From contig CALTCK010000002.1 of NCBI GenBank assembly GCA_943842625.1, positions 124,001-188,000 on the forward strand: a stretch of DNA of 64,000 nt. The letters run 5' to 3'. Under the pieces are notes generated by a model. That model was not told where the DNA came from, ran no database searches, and saw only the letters and a list, made by a program, of their open reading frames with translations. Shown here piece by piece: positions 29,393-37,911 of this stretch (positions within the stretch are counted from its first letter, which is position 1; each line of letters opens with the position of its first letter). Both the position numbers and the translations under genes were made by a program. This DNA is from an uncultured Flavobacteriaceae bacterium. GTDB taxonomy: Bacteria; Bacteroidota; Bacteroidia; Flavobacteriales; Flavobacteriaceae.

Positions 29393-29545
29393 TTGATTAA
29401 ATAATAAGCACTGAGCTTTTTAACATTATCTAATTCTACATTTAGATCATTATAGTTGTACATAATTAAATTAAATTTCACCTTTCTGCACAACTAGTCA
29501 TAATTATTATGTGGCATTGTTTATATTTGCAAAATAAATATTGGA

Positions 29546-31483
29546 ATGCAGTTTAAACACCCTGAACTTCTTTACGCCCTATTTCTGCTAGTTATTCCTA
29601 TTTTTATTCATCTATTCCAACTAAGACGTTTTAAAAAATTACAATTTTCTAATCTTGATTTTTTAAAAAGAGTTCGCATAAAAACTCGTAAAAGTTCACA
29701 GCTAAAGAAATGGATCCTACTCCTTACAAGAATGGCTGTTTTTTCTTGTATCATCTTAGCTTTTTCTCAACCCTTTTCCGCTTCAAAATCTGCTTTAAAA
29801 AATGATAAAGAATTAGTGATTTATATTGACAACTCATTTAGTACTCAACTAATTGACACAAAAGGAGTATCCTTACAAACACATCTACAAAAATTATATT
29901 CGCAGGATTTTTATGATTATAAAATTAGCTGGTTAACCAATGATTTTTCAAAAAGAAACACTTCCGCACAAAACTTTAAAAACGATATTTTAACTATTAA
30001 TCACTCTCAAAGACAATTAAGTCCTAAAGAAGTTATTATTAAATCCAATCAACTTTTTTCAACTAAAAACAATAATTCAGAAAAGCGAATCGTCTACATA
30101 TCTGATTTCCAATCTAAATCTGAATTTCCTGAAGTCCCGGATGGAATAACCCTAGATATAATTGCTTTAAAGTACCAAGAGGTTTCTAATATTAATATTG
30201 ATTCTGTTTATATAGCTAATACAAATATAGCTAGTGTAAATCTTAAAGTAATAATAACTGGCCAAGGTCTTATCCCAGAAACAGTTCCTATTTCACTTTA
30301 TAACAAAAATAAACTAATAGCTAAAACTGCTATTAATTTTGGTCAGGATTTTAGTAGTATTAAAAAGAAAGAAGTAATTTTTGAGATCGATAATAATGAA
30401 AAATTCGAAGGAAAATTAGAGATTACCGATCCTAATTTAAAATTTGACAACAACTTATATTTTAGCACCAATCTAAGAAAAAAGATAAAAGTCTTAGATA
30501 TTGGAAACACTGATAATAATTATTTCAAGAGAATCTTTAAAGAAAATGAATTTAATTACATACAACAAGGTTCTAAAGACTTAAACTATACCAATTTTAG
30601 TTCTCAAAATTTTATTATTTTAAATGAATTAGAGCAAATATCCGAGTCGTTAGTTACTGCTATAAAATCGTATACTGACCAAGGAGGCTCCTTATTAATA
30701 ATTCCGTCCAGTAATGCTATTATTGAGCAGTATAATCTATTGTATGCATCTCTAGAATTAGGAACCATTTTAAATTTTAATACGAATGAAAAAAAAATAA
30801 CCAAAATAGAATTTGAAAATCCTTTATACAAAAACGTTTTTGAAAAAGAAATTAATAATTTCCAATATCCAATAGTTAATTCCTTTTTCAATTTAAACTC
30901 ATCTGTCCAGAAAGTATTGAGTTTTGAAGATTCAAAGCCTTTTTTACTAAAAAAGAATCATATCTATACTTCCACCGCAGCCATCAACTCACAAAATTCA
31001 AATTTTCAGAACTCTCCTCTTATTGTGCCCACATTTTATAATATGGCCAAACAAAGTTTAGCGTTACCAAAGCTGTATTATGAAATAGGAAAACAAAACC
31101 TTTACTCAATTCCTATTTCTTTAAAGCAAGATGAAATTCTTAAAATATCTGACAGTTTAAACACCTCTATCCCCTTGCAACAAACTAAGAAAAATCAGGT
31201 AAACATAACTACCGAAAATAACCCCTCCAATGCTGGAAACTATTCCATTACTAAGGATGATATAGTTATAGATAAAGTTAGTTATAATTTTGATAGACAA
31301 GAAAGCATTCTAACCTATTCCAATCCCAATAATTGGGACAATACAAATCTGTACAATAATGTGGGTGATTGGTTTGATAATATAGCTCTGGATAATAAAA
31401 TTAATAGTTTTTGGAAATGGTTTGTTATTTTAGCACTACTATTTCTTTTAATAGAATTGGTTATTTTAAAATTTTACAAATGA
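29546..31483 (+). CDS. BatA-like membrane protein
   Basis: The 645-aa protein starts with the BatA N-terminal region (FKHPELLYALFLLVIPIFIHLFQLRRFKK), with transmembrane helices near residues 6-24 and 58-78. A large periplasmic domain follows and the protein ends in a C-terminal helix (FWKWFVILALLFLLIELVILKFYK). The central part (ELVIYIDNSFSTQL) resembles a vWA-like domain, but the MIDAS DxSxS motif reads DNSFS, so it may be only partly conserved. TATATTTG at 29522-29529 fits a -7 box. The family is linked to aerotolerance operons but the molecular role is unclear. Its stop overlaps the next ATG (ATGA). Confidence 0.8.
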   Translation: MQFKHPELLYALFLLVIPIFIHLFQLRRFKKLQFSNLDFLKRVRIKTRKSSQLKKWILLLTRMAVFSCIILAFSQPFSASKSALKNDKELVIYIDNSFSTQLIDTKGVSLQTHLQKLYSQDFYDYKISWLTNDFSKRNTSAQNFKNDILTINHSQRQLSPKEVIIKSNQLFSTKNNNSEKRIVYISDFQSKSEFPEVPDGITLDIIALKYQEVSNINIDSVYIANTNIASVNLKVIITGQGLIPETVPISLYNKNKLIAKTAINFGQDFSSIKKKEVIFEIDNNEKFEGKLEITDPNLKFDNNLYFSTNLRKKIKVLDIGNTDNNYFKRIFKENEFNYIQQGSKDLNYTNFSSQNFIILNELEQISESLVTAIKSYTDQGGSLLIIPSSNAIIEQYNLLYASLELGTILNFNTNEKKITKIEFENPLYKNVFEKEINNFQYPIVNSFFNLNSSVQKVLSFEDSKPFLLKKNHIYTSTAAINSQNSNFQNSPLIVPTFYNMAKQSLALPKLYYEIGKQNLYSIPISLKQDEILKISDSLNTSIPLQQTKKNQVNITTENNPSNAGNYSITKDDIVIDKVSYNFDRQESILTYSNPNNWDNTNLYNNVGDWFDNIALDNKINSFWKWFVILALLFLLIELVILKFYK

Positions 31484-32732
31484 ATATTTTAATTAAAGCT
31501 GCAATTATTGTTGACGCATCAACAAAACATCATCTTAAAAAAAGAGATGTTTTAATTGAAAAAGGAAAGATTACTAAAATTGCGAAAACAATCTCAAATA
31601 GTGATCAATTTAAAGAGATAAAATTACCCAACCTGCATATTTCTCAAGGATGGTTCGACACCAGTGTTTCTTTTGGCGAGCCAGGTTTTGAGGAGCGAGA
31701 AAACCTACAAAATGGTTTGATAACAGCTGCAAAAAGTGGGTTTACCCATGTAGCGGTTAATTCCAATACCAATCCAGTAACCGATAATAAATCTACGATC
31801 CATTTTTTAAAATCGCAGGCCAATAACAATGCTGTTTCTTTGTATGCTGTAGGATCATTAACAGCAGGATCGAACGGTAAAGATTTAGCAGAAATATTTG
31901 ATATGCAGAACGAAGGAGCCATCTGTTTTTATGACTATAAAACTCCAGTAAAGAATCCAAATCTACTAAAAATAGCATTGCAATATTCTCAAACGTTTGA
32001 TGGCCTCATACAATCTTTTCCTTTTGAGAGCTCTATTGCTAAACAAGGAAATGTAAATGAAGATGTAAACAGCACCAAATTGGGTCTAAAAGGGATACCA
32101 AATTTAGCAGAAGAACTTCAAATAATTAGGGATTTATATATTCTCGAATACACCGGAGGAAAGCTTCACATACCAACTATTTCAACAAAAAAATCAGTCG
32201 CTTTGTTAAAGATGCTAAAAACAAAGGTTTAAATGTAACTTGTAGTGTATCTATAAACAATCTTATTTTGACGGATGATGTTTTAAATAGCTTTGATTCA
32301 AATTATAAATTACAACCACCACTAAGAACTATAAAGGATATAAAGGCCCTTATAAAAGGATTAAATGAGGGAACTATTGATGCAGTTACAAGTGATCATA
32401 ATCCAATCGATATTGAGAACAAAAAAATTGAATTTGATCACGCTCTCTATGGAAGTGTTGGTTTAGAAAGTTGTTTTGGAGCCTTAAATAACACCTTAGA
32501 TATTGAAAAAACTATAAAATACTTAACTGGGTTAAAAGAGGATTTTAAAATTCAAATAAATAGTATTGATGAGGGAAATAATGCAGACATTACTTTATTT
32601 AACCCTGAGGAACAATGGGTATTTAACCAAAAGAATATCCTATCTAAATCAAAAAACTCAGCGCTTCTTGGCTGTCAACTAAAAGGTAAAGTTTACGGAG
32701 TTATTGCCAACAAAAAAATGATTTTAAATTAA
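31480..32732 (+). CDS. Dihydroorotase-like amidohydrolase lacking HxH, one-base frameshift
   Basis: This is an amidohydrolase-superfamily protein of the dihydroorotase type in two track pieces (31411-32232 and 32268-32732). Loss of one base near 32203-32205 (GCTTTG-TTAAA, probably GG read as G) separates VAL from VKDAKNKGLNVTCSVS. Corrected length is 417 aa. The start is ATG 31480, overlapping the BatA-like stop; the track's TTG start lies inside that gene. Most striking, the metal-binding DxHxH of active enzymes reads WFDTSVSFGEPG, so both His are missing. The later TSDHNPIDI is kept. It may be a catalytically inactive homologue, as known in other bacteria. Confidence 0.82.
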
Positions 32733-33055
32733 TGAAAAACAAATCAAATTATAAAGCAATATTAGCTTATTTATCATTTATAGGTTTAATAATTGCCTAT
32801 ATTTTAAATATGGAAGAAAAAGACAAATTGGTAAGTTACCATATCAAAAATATGTTTGGTTTAGTGATCCTATTATTTATTTCCACCACTTTTATAAAAG
32901 GCAATTCCTTTTTGTTTTTTAGTGGTCAAGTTATATGGGTTGCTTGTTTTTTTTCCTGGACATACTCTCTAATTATGGCAATTACAGGGAAACAAAAAGG
33001 AATCCCCATTATTACTGATCTGTTTCAAAAATGGTTTAATTTTTTAAATCAATAA
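32732..33055 (+). CDS. Small membrane protein (DUF4870/Tic20-like)
   Basis: This 107-aa protein has three or four hydrophobic segments (AILAYLSFIGLIIAYIL, MFGLVILLFISTTFI, FFSGQVIWVACFFSWTYSLIMA). It also has the short polar motif SYHIKNMFG typical of DUF4870/Tic20-like small membrane proteins (LVxYHxxQ-type). The function is unknown. Its ATG overlaps the stop of the dihydroorotase-like gene by one base, and the esterase gene follows directly, so it is the middle gene of an operon. Confidence 0.7.
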   Translation: MKNKSNYKAILAYLSFIGLIIAYILNMEEKDKLVSYHIKNMFGLVILLFISTTFIKGNSFLFFSGQVIWVACFFSWTYSLIMAITGKQKGIPIITDLFQKWFNFLNQ

Positions 33056-33718
33056 ATGGAAAAACAACAATTACAATTAGAACACCAATACAGAGCTTCA
33101 AATTTAAACGATCCTAAAAATGCCCCACTAATTATAATGCTCCACGGTTATGGCAGCGATGAGAATGATTTATTTTCTTTTGCATCTGAATTACCATCCA
33201 AATATGCTATAATTTCATTAAAGGCGCCCTACGGTTTAAATCCTCATGGTAATGCCTGGTATGCCATCCATTTTGATAACGTAGACGGAAAATGGAGTGA
33301 CGACAATCAAGCTATAAATTCCAGAGATAGGGTTGTTAGTGTCATAAATGAAATTATTGAAAAATATCCCGTGGATAAAAACAACATAACCCTCTTGGGT
33401 TTTAGTCAAGGAACTATCCTGGGATTATCAATTGCTCTCAGTTATCCTAAAAAAATAAAGAACATAATTGGTTTAAGTGGTTATGTAAACGAAGGAATCC
33501 TCAAAGAAGATTATCATAAAAACGACTTCAAAAATTTGAATATTTATTCTTCACATGGTACTTTAGACCAGGTAATACCTGTAGAATGGGCTAGAAAAAC
33601 AAAACATTTTCTTTCTAATATAGTACCCGATCTTACATACAACGAATTTCCTGTAGGTCATGGCGTTTCCCCTCAAAATTTTTATGATTTTAAAAATTGG
33701 TTAGAGAAACATAGCTAA
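33056..33718 (+). CDS. Phospholipase/carboxylesterase, alpha/beta hydrolase
   Basis: This 220-aa serine hydrolase is of the carboxylesterase/phospholipase family. The oxyanion-hole motif is IMLHGYGSDEND, the nucleophile elbow GFSQGT. The catalytic Asp is in GTLDQVIPV and the His in PVGHGVS. There is no signal peptide, so it is probably cytoplasmic. Its natural ester substrate is unknown. It starts immediately after the membrane protein gene (TAAATG), sharing the BatA-like operon, and converges with the next minus-strand gene. Confidence 0.9.
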   Translation: MEKQQLQLEHQYRASNLNDPKNAPLIIMLHGYGSDENDLFSFASELPSKYAIISLKAPYGLNPHGNAWYAIHFDNVDGKWSDDNQAINSRDRVVSVINEIIEKYPVDKNNITLLGFSQGTILGLSIALSYPKKIKNIIGLSGYVNEGILKEDYHKNDFKNLNIYSSHGTLDQVIPVEWARKTKHFLSNIVPDLTYNEFPVGHGVSPQNFYDFKNWLEKHS

Positions 33719-33719
33719 A

Positions 33720-34238
33720 TTATAACGAAGGATACAGTAAAGATGAAATTTGATTCAATTCAATTTTATTCTTTTTTGTAACATAATACTCTAAAATCAT
33801 TTCTCCCCAATACCGACCATCAGTAAAATCAGCAATAATCCATTTGTGATTAAGAAATTTAATTTTATTTATTTTCATCTTACCATTCATTCCTTCGTAG
33901 GGAATCAGATAGTTTTTTTCTTTTACTAAATTTTGATCATACATATATTCTGATACCTGGTTTTCAATTTCTAGTGACTCAAAACCTAATTTTTCAACAT
34001 AAGACATTGCATTTTCGTTTCCTTGAAGTGTAAAATAGTTACAACTTAAATTTTCATTTGATAAAATCTCTAGGGAATCCTTAAGTGTTAACAACTCATT
34101 TTTTAGATTAGAAATAGTATTTCTTTGTTTTTCAATTTTATTTTCTTGTTTTTCGAATATTTTTTTTTCATTCATGTACTGGAATATTACAAACAGTAAC
34201 GTAAATAAAAATAAATACATAAATAAAGTACGTTTCAT
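33720..34238 (-). CDS. Membrane-anchored coiled-coil protein
   Basis: The 172-aa protein has an N-terminal membrane anchor (LFMYLFLFTLLFVIFQYM, about residues 4-21). A coiled coil follows (EKQENKIEKQRNTISNLKNELLTLKDSLEILSNE-type heptads, residues 25-65). A small globular domain of about 100 residues contains YFTLQGNENAMSYVEKLGFES and NHKWIIADFTDGRYWGEMI. The domain recurs in uncharacterised flavobacterial proteins, and I do not know its function. The gene follows the MBL-fold gene with 3 bases between them, so they form one unit. Confidence 0.65.
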   Translation of the reverse strand: MKRTLFMYLFLFTLLFVIFQYMNEKKIFEKQENKIEKQRNTISNLKNELLTLKDSLEILSNENLSCNYFTLQGNENAMSYVEKLGFESLEIENQVSEYMYDQNLVKEKNYLIPYEGMNGKMKINKIKFLNHKWIIADFTDGRYWGEMILEYYVTKKNKIELNQISSLLYPSL

Positions 34239-34241
34239 TTT

Positions 34242-35018
34242 TTATAGATTTAATTTAAGTGTATCGTAAGCTAAAAATACATTGTCAGGAAGTTCTTTTT
34301 CAATTTCTGAATGAAAACCCAATAAATGACTAATGTGAGTTAAATAGGCTTTTTTTGGATTAATTATAGTTATAATTTCTACTGCTTCATCTAAAGAAAG
34401 ATGCGAATGATGTTTTTCTTTTCTTAGCGCGTTGATAACCAATATAGAAGTGCCTTTAATTTTATCAAGTTCCTCTTCAGCTATCGTCTTTACATCTGTT
34501 AGATATGTAAAATCATCTATTCTAAATCCTAATATTGGTAATGACCCGTGCAATACCTCAACAGGAATTATTTGCTTCCCTCCTGCTTGAAAACTACTCG
34601 ATTTGGAAATTTCAATTTCATTTAAAGTTGGAGAACCTGGGTATTTATGTTCAGTTTCAAAAATATAAGAAAATCGTTGGTGTAAATTTTTAAAAACTTG
34701 TTTCTGAGCAAAAAAAGAAATAGCACCTTGTTTAAAATAAAAAGGTCTAATATCATCAATACCCGCCGTATGATCATTGTGTTCATGCGTTAGTAAAACT
34801 CCGTCAATTTTGCTGCAATTCGCTCTTAACATTTGTTGTCTAAAATCAGGTCCACAATCAATAACGTAATTATAATGATCCCACGAAATTAAAATAGAAA
34901 CACGAAGTCTTTTATCCTTTAAATCGTTGCTTTTACAAACTGGGTGTTCACTTGCAATTACAGGAATTCCTTGCGAAGTTCCAGTTCCAAGAAAAGTGAT
35001 TGTTAAACTTGAATTCAT
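34242..35018 (-). CDS. MBL-fold metallohydrolase (PhnP-like)
   Basis: This 258-aa enzyme has the metallo-beta-lactamase fold. The signature LTHEHNDHTAGIDD carries the HxHxDH metal ligands. Other motifs are FLGTGTSQGIPV at the N-terminus, VIDCGPDFRQQML, the metal Asp region DFTYLTDVKTI and the terminal His in KAYLTHISH. This pattern resembles PhnP, a cyclic phosphodiesterase. No phn genes are near, so a general phosphodiesterase or nuclease-like role is likely. TATTTTTG (plus 35022-35029) fits a -7 box. Confidence 0.9.
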   Translation of the reverse strand: MNSSLTITFLGTGTSQGIPVIASEHPVCKSNDLKDKRLRVSILISWDHYNYVIDCGPDFRQQMLRANCSKIDGVLLTHEHNDHTAGIDDIRPFYFKQGAISFFAQKQVFKNLHQRFSYIFETEHKYPGSPTLNEIEISKSSSFQAGGKQIIPVEVLHGSLPILGFRIDDFTYLTDVKTIAEEELDKIKGTSILVINALRKEKHHSHLSLDEAVEIITIINPKKAYLTHISHLLGFHSEIEKELPDNVFLAYDTLKLNL

Positions 35019-35040
35019 CTACAAAAATAACAGTATTTAT

Positions 35041-35070
35041 TTTGTTTAACTAAGGTATTTATTAACTTTG
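35041..35070 (+). promoter_or_regulatory. Promoter of the 477-aa unknown gene
   Basis: TTTG at 35041-35044 and TAACTTTG at 35063-35070 lie 18 bases apart and 20 bases before the ATG, a clear TTTG/TAnnTTTG promoter. Confidence 0.6.
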
Positions 35071-35090
35071 TTTCCAGAAAATAAAACAAC

Positions 35091-36524
35091 ATGTCGATTA
35101 CTATTTCAGGAGAAAAAGATTTTGAAAATATTCCATCCACTAAGAGCAAAGCTCTTAGAATTAACTTGAATGAAAATATTTATGGTTCATTCGCTGAGAT
35201 TGGTGCCGGTCAAGAAACCGTTCGAAATTTTTTTAGAGCTGGTGGAGCCTCTGGAACGATCGCTAAAACCATGTCTGCCTATGATAAGGATTTTAGCGAT
35301 GCTATTTATGGAATAGAAGAAGACAACCGATATGTTACTGAGTCGCGTGTAAAAACAATGCTTAGCCACGAAATTAATTTGATTGAACAACGACTTCCAA
35401 GAAGTAAACATCCTGATAGACTATTTTTTTCGTATGCCAATACAGTAGCTACCATTGATTTTGCTAAAAAATTTAAAGGACACGGGTGGGTTGGTATTAA
35501 ATACCAGGTAGAGCCAGACGGTGATTACAATGAAATTGTATTACATATTCGTTTTCACGAAAACGAAGCCACACTGCAGCAAAACACTCTTGGTACGCTT
35601 GGTGTTAATCTAATTTATGGTGCATTCTACAAATTTAACGAACCAAAAAAATTGCTTCGATATTTATATGATCATATTGATCAAGATAAAATTGAAATTG
35701 ATACCATAAATTTTTCAGGACCACAATTTAGTGAAGTTGATAATCGATTAATGAGTTTACAGCTTATTAAAAACGGAATGACTCAAGCTGTTATGTTTGG
35801 TCCAGATGGAAAAAACATATTGCCTGCAGCTATATTGTACAAAAAGAACATCTTGGCCTTAAGAGGAAGTTTTAGACCTGTAACTAAGGTTAATATTGAT
35901 ATGTACGAAAAATCATTAGATATTTTCAAAAAAGAAAAAAAGGTCGATGATGATAAAACTATCGTTATTTTTGAGATTACCTTGTCTAATTTGAGAGCTG
36001 AAGGAGAAATTAATGAAGAAGATTTTATGTCTCGTGCAAGATTATTATGTTCATTGGGGCATACGGTTATGATTTCAAACTTTCAAGAATATTATAAATT
36101 AGTAGAGTATTTCTCGGCTTATACAAAAAAACGAATGGGATTAGCTCTAGGAGTAAATAATATGATTGATATTTTTGATGAAAAGTATTATCGCCATCTA
36201 AGTGGTGGTATTTTAGAAGCTTTTGGAAAATTATTCTTTAAAGATCTTAAAGTTTATGTTTACCCAATGTTAGATCCAGATACGGGAGAATACACCAATA
36301 GCGACAACCTGAAAGTGCACCCACGAATGAAAGAACTCTATAAGTTTTTTAAATACAATGGAAAGGTGGTTGACATCGAAGATTTTGACAAGGACCATCT
36401 TAATATTTTTTCCCGTACTGTACTTAAAATGATTAAAAATAATGATGAAGGTTGGGAAAAACTCCTTCCAGAAGGTGTTTCTGAAATAATTAAACAAAAA
36501 GAACTCTTCGGTTACTCTAGATAA
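35091..36524 (+). CDS. Conserved 477-aa protein of unknown function
   Basis: I recognise this as a strongly conserved flavobacterial protein without an assigned activity. There is no signal peptide or membrane segment, so it is cytoplasmic. Conserved-looking stretches are LNENIYGSFAEIGAGQETVRNFFRAGGASGTIAKT near the start, VATIDFAKKFKGHGWVGIKY, LGTLGVNLIYGAF, QLIKNGMTQAVMFGPDG, ILALRGSFRPVT and FYGG-like LSGGILEAFG. The order and Gly-rich turns suggest a nucleotide- or substrate-binding alpha/beta fold, which I cannot prove. Automated names such as TonB-dependent receptor would be wrong, since it has no barrel or export signal. It has its own promoter and converges with bcp. Confidence 0.75.
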   Translation: MSITISGEKDFENIPSTKSKALRINLNENIYGSFAEIGAGQETVRNFFRAGGASGTIAKTMSAYDKDFSDAIYGIEEDNRYVTESRVKTMLSHEINLIEQRLPRSKHPDRLFFSYANTVATIDFAKKFKGHGWVGIKYQVEPDGDYNEIVLHIRFHENEATLQQNTLGTLGVNLIYGAFYKFNEPKKLLRYLYDHIDQDKIEIDTINFSGPQFSEVDNRLMSLQLIKNGMTQAVMFGPDGKNILPAAILYKKNILALRGSFRPVTKVNIDMYEKSLDIFKKEKKVDDDKTIVIFEITLSNLRAEGEINEEDFMSRARLLCSLGHTVMISNFQEYYKLVEYFSAYTKKRMGLALGVNNMIDIFDEKYYRHLSGGILEAFGKLFFKDLKVYVYPMLDPDTGEYTNSDNLKVHPRMKELYKFFKYNGKVVDIEDFDKDHLNIFSRTVLKMIKNNDEGWEKLLPEGVSEIIKQKELFGYSR

Positions 36525-36527
36525 GAC

Positions 36528-36989
36528 TTATTCGTTTTCTTCTAATATTTGAGAAGCATGCGACTTAGTCTTTACTTTATCTATAACCCTAATTACGAAG
36601 CCTTTTTCATCGATAAGAAATGTTTTCCGATGAATGCCGTCATATTCACGACCCATAAACTTTTTTAAGCCCCAAACTCCAAAAGCATGGATGACTTCTT
36701 TATTTTCGTCTGCTAACAAAGGAAATGGAAAATTATATTTATTTCTAAAATTAGTTTGTCTTTTTTGATTGTCAGCACTAACTCCTAGGAGTTCAAAACC
36801 TTTTTCTTTTAGTAACTCGAAGTTATCCCTTAAATTACAGGCTTCGACAGTACATCCGGGAGTACTCGCTTTAGGATAAAAAAACATCACTAGCTTTTTA
36901 CCCTGGTAATCATTAAATTGTATGGTATTACCATCCTGATCTGTCGATTTGAAATTTGGGACCTTGTCACCTACTTTTAGTGTATTCAT
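36528..36989 (-). CDS. bcp: Thioredoxin-dependent thiol peroxidase (Bcp)
   Basis: This 153-aa peroxiredoxin of the BCP/PrxQ type reduces hydrogen peroxide and organic hydroperoxides with thioredoxin. The active-site motif FYPKASTPGCTVEACNLRD contains the peroxidatic Cys and the second Cys five residues later, which is the resolving Cys in PrxQ enzymes. The length is normal. It is cytoplasmic, with no signal peptide. It is divergent from nth, 28 bases apart. Confidence 0.94.
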   Translation of the reverse strand: MNTLKVGDKVPNFKSTDQDGNTIQFNDYQGKKLVMFFYPKASTPGCTVEACNLRDNFELLKEKGFELLGVSADNQKRQTNFRNKYNFPFPLLADENKEVIHAFGVWGLKKFMGREYDGIHRKTFLIDEKGFVIRVIDKVKTKSHASQILEENE

Positions 36990-37017
36990 TTTTTTACTTT
37001 TGTGTAAAAATACATAA

Positions 37018-37665
37018 ATGACGAAACAAGAAAAAATAGTTTATATAATAAATACATTAGAACGTATTTATCCTGAAACTCCTATCCCACTTGACCATAA
37101 AGATCCATACACCTTATTAATTGCTGTTTTATTGTCTGCACAAAGTACCGATAAAGGAGTAAATAAAATTACCCCTATTTTATTTAATATGGCGGATAAT
37201 CCTTATGATATGATTAAATTATCAGTAGAAGAGATTAGAACTATTATTAGGCCGGTTGGTTTATCGCCAATGAAATCAAAAGGTATCTATGGATTATCAA
37301 AAATATTAATTGACAAACATCAGGGAAAAGTCCCAACTAATTTAGAAGATTTAGAGGCATTACCAGCAGTGGGTCATAAGACGGCCAGCGTGGTTTTATC
37401 ACAGGCTTTTAATATCCCAACATTTCCTGTAGACACACACATCCATCGATTAATGTATCGATGGGGAATGACTAATGGTAAAAATGTGGTTCAAACCGAA
37501 AAAGACGCTAAAAGATTATTTCCAAAGAATTTATGGAATAAATTACATTTACAAATTATATTTTATGGTAGAGAGTATTCACCCGCGAGAGGTTGGGACA
37601 TTAACAAAGATATCATCACAAAAAAAATTGGAAGAAAGTCTATTCTTAAAAAAATTAAAAACTAA
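37018..37665 (+). CDS. nth: Endonuclease III without the iron-sulfur cluster
   Basis: Endonuclease III is a bifunctional DNA glycosylase/AP lyase that removes oxidised pyrimidines. The 215-aa protein has the helix-hairpin-helix and catalytic motif LPAVGHKTASVVL (catalytic Lys) and the catalytic Asp in FPVDTHIHRLM. The C-terminal part, where E. coli Nth has four Cys for a [4Fe-4S] cluster, reads GREYSPARGWDINKDIITKK, and the whole protein contains no cysteine. Loss of the cluster is known in some members of the family. TACTTTTG at 36995-37002 may be its -7 box. Confidence 0.92.
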   Translation: MTKQEKIVYIINTLERIYPETPIPLDHKDPYTLLIAVLLSAQSTDKGVNKITPILFNMADNPYDMIKLSVEEIRTIIRPVGLSPMKSKGIYGLSKILIDKHQGKVPTNLEDLEALPAVGHKTASVVLSQAFNIPTFPVDTHIHRLMYRWGMTNGKNVVQTEKDAKRLFPKNLWNKLHLQIIFYGREYSPARGWDINKDIITKKIGRKSILKKIKN

Positions 37666-37667
37666 AA

Positions 37668-37693
37668 AAAACCTCGAAAAAATTCGAGGTTTT
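37668..37693. terminator. Hairpin terminator between nth and the 50-aa gene
   Basis: AAAACCTCGAA, loop AAAA, TTCGAGGTTTT form an 11-bp perfect stem between convergent genes. The A and T flanks make it usable in both directions. Confidence 0.8.
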
Positions 37694-37700
37694 ACAAAGT

Positions 37701-37853
37701 TTAGTTTAGAAGTGCTTCAAACTTCATTTTATTATAATCTATAACACTTAAAGCCTTTGAATAATCCAGAAGAAATTTAATTGTTTCTTCTTTTGGAACT
37801 AAGTTTTCATTCACGTGTTCCGAGCGTGAAATTCCAGAGTACATTTTTTGCAT
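37701..37853 (-). CDS. 50-aa small conserved protein
   Basis: This gene is too short for the ORF track. On the minus strand ATG (37853) opens a 50-aa frame that starts MQKMYSGISRSEHVNENLVP, continues KEETIKFLLDYSKALSVID and ends KFEALLN. The amino-acid use is protein-like, a terminator follows its stop, and it fills the space between nth and the sigma-factor gene. I recall similar short proteins in flavobacteria, but no function. It might be a small helical protein with an adaptor or antitoxin-like role, though nothing in the sequence shows this. Confidence 0.55.
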   Translation of the reverse strand: MQKMYSGISRSEHVNENLVPKEETIKFLLDYSKALSVIDYNKMKFEALLN

Positions 37854-37911
37854 ACAATAAGTATTTCAAGGTTATCTATTTTAATAACGCATCAAAATAT
37901 TTATTATTGTA

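Noticed and set aside
29511-29530. Possible sigma-54 promoter (TGGCAT...TTGC) before the BatA-like gene
   Set aside because: The spacing between the two elements is nine rather than five bases, and TATATTTG gives a better -7 box at the same place.
22300-32250. Idea that the internal frameshifts are programmed recoding
   Set aside because: Apart from prfB, no slippery codon next to a stop, SD-like element or hairpin is visible, and the shifts lie in short base runs as expected for sequencing errors.
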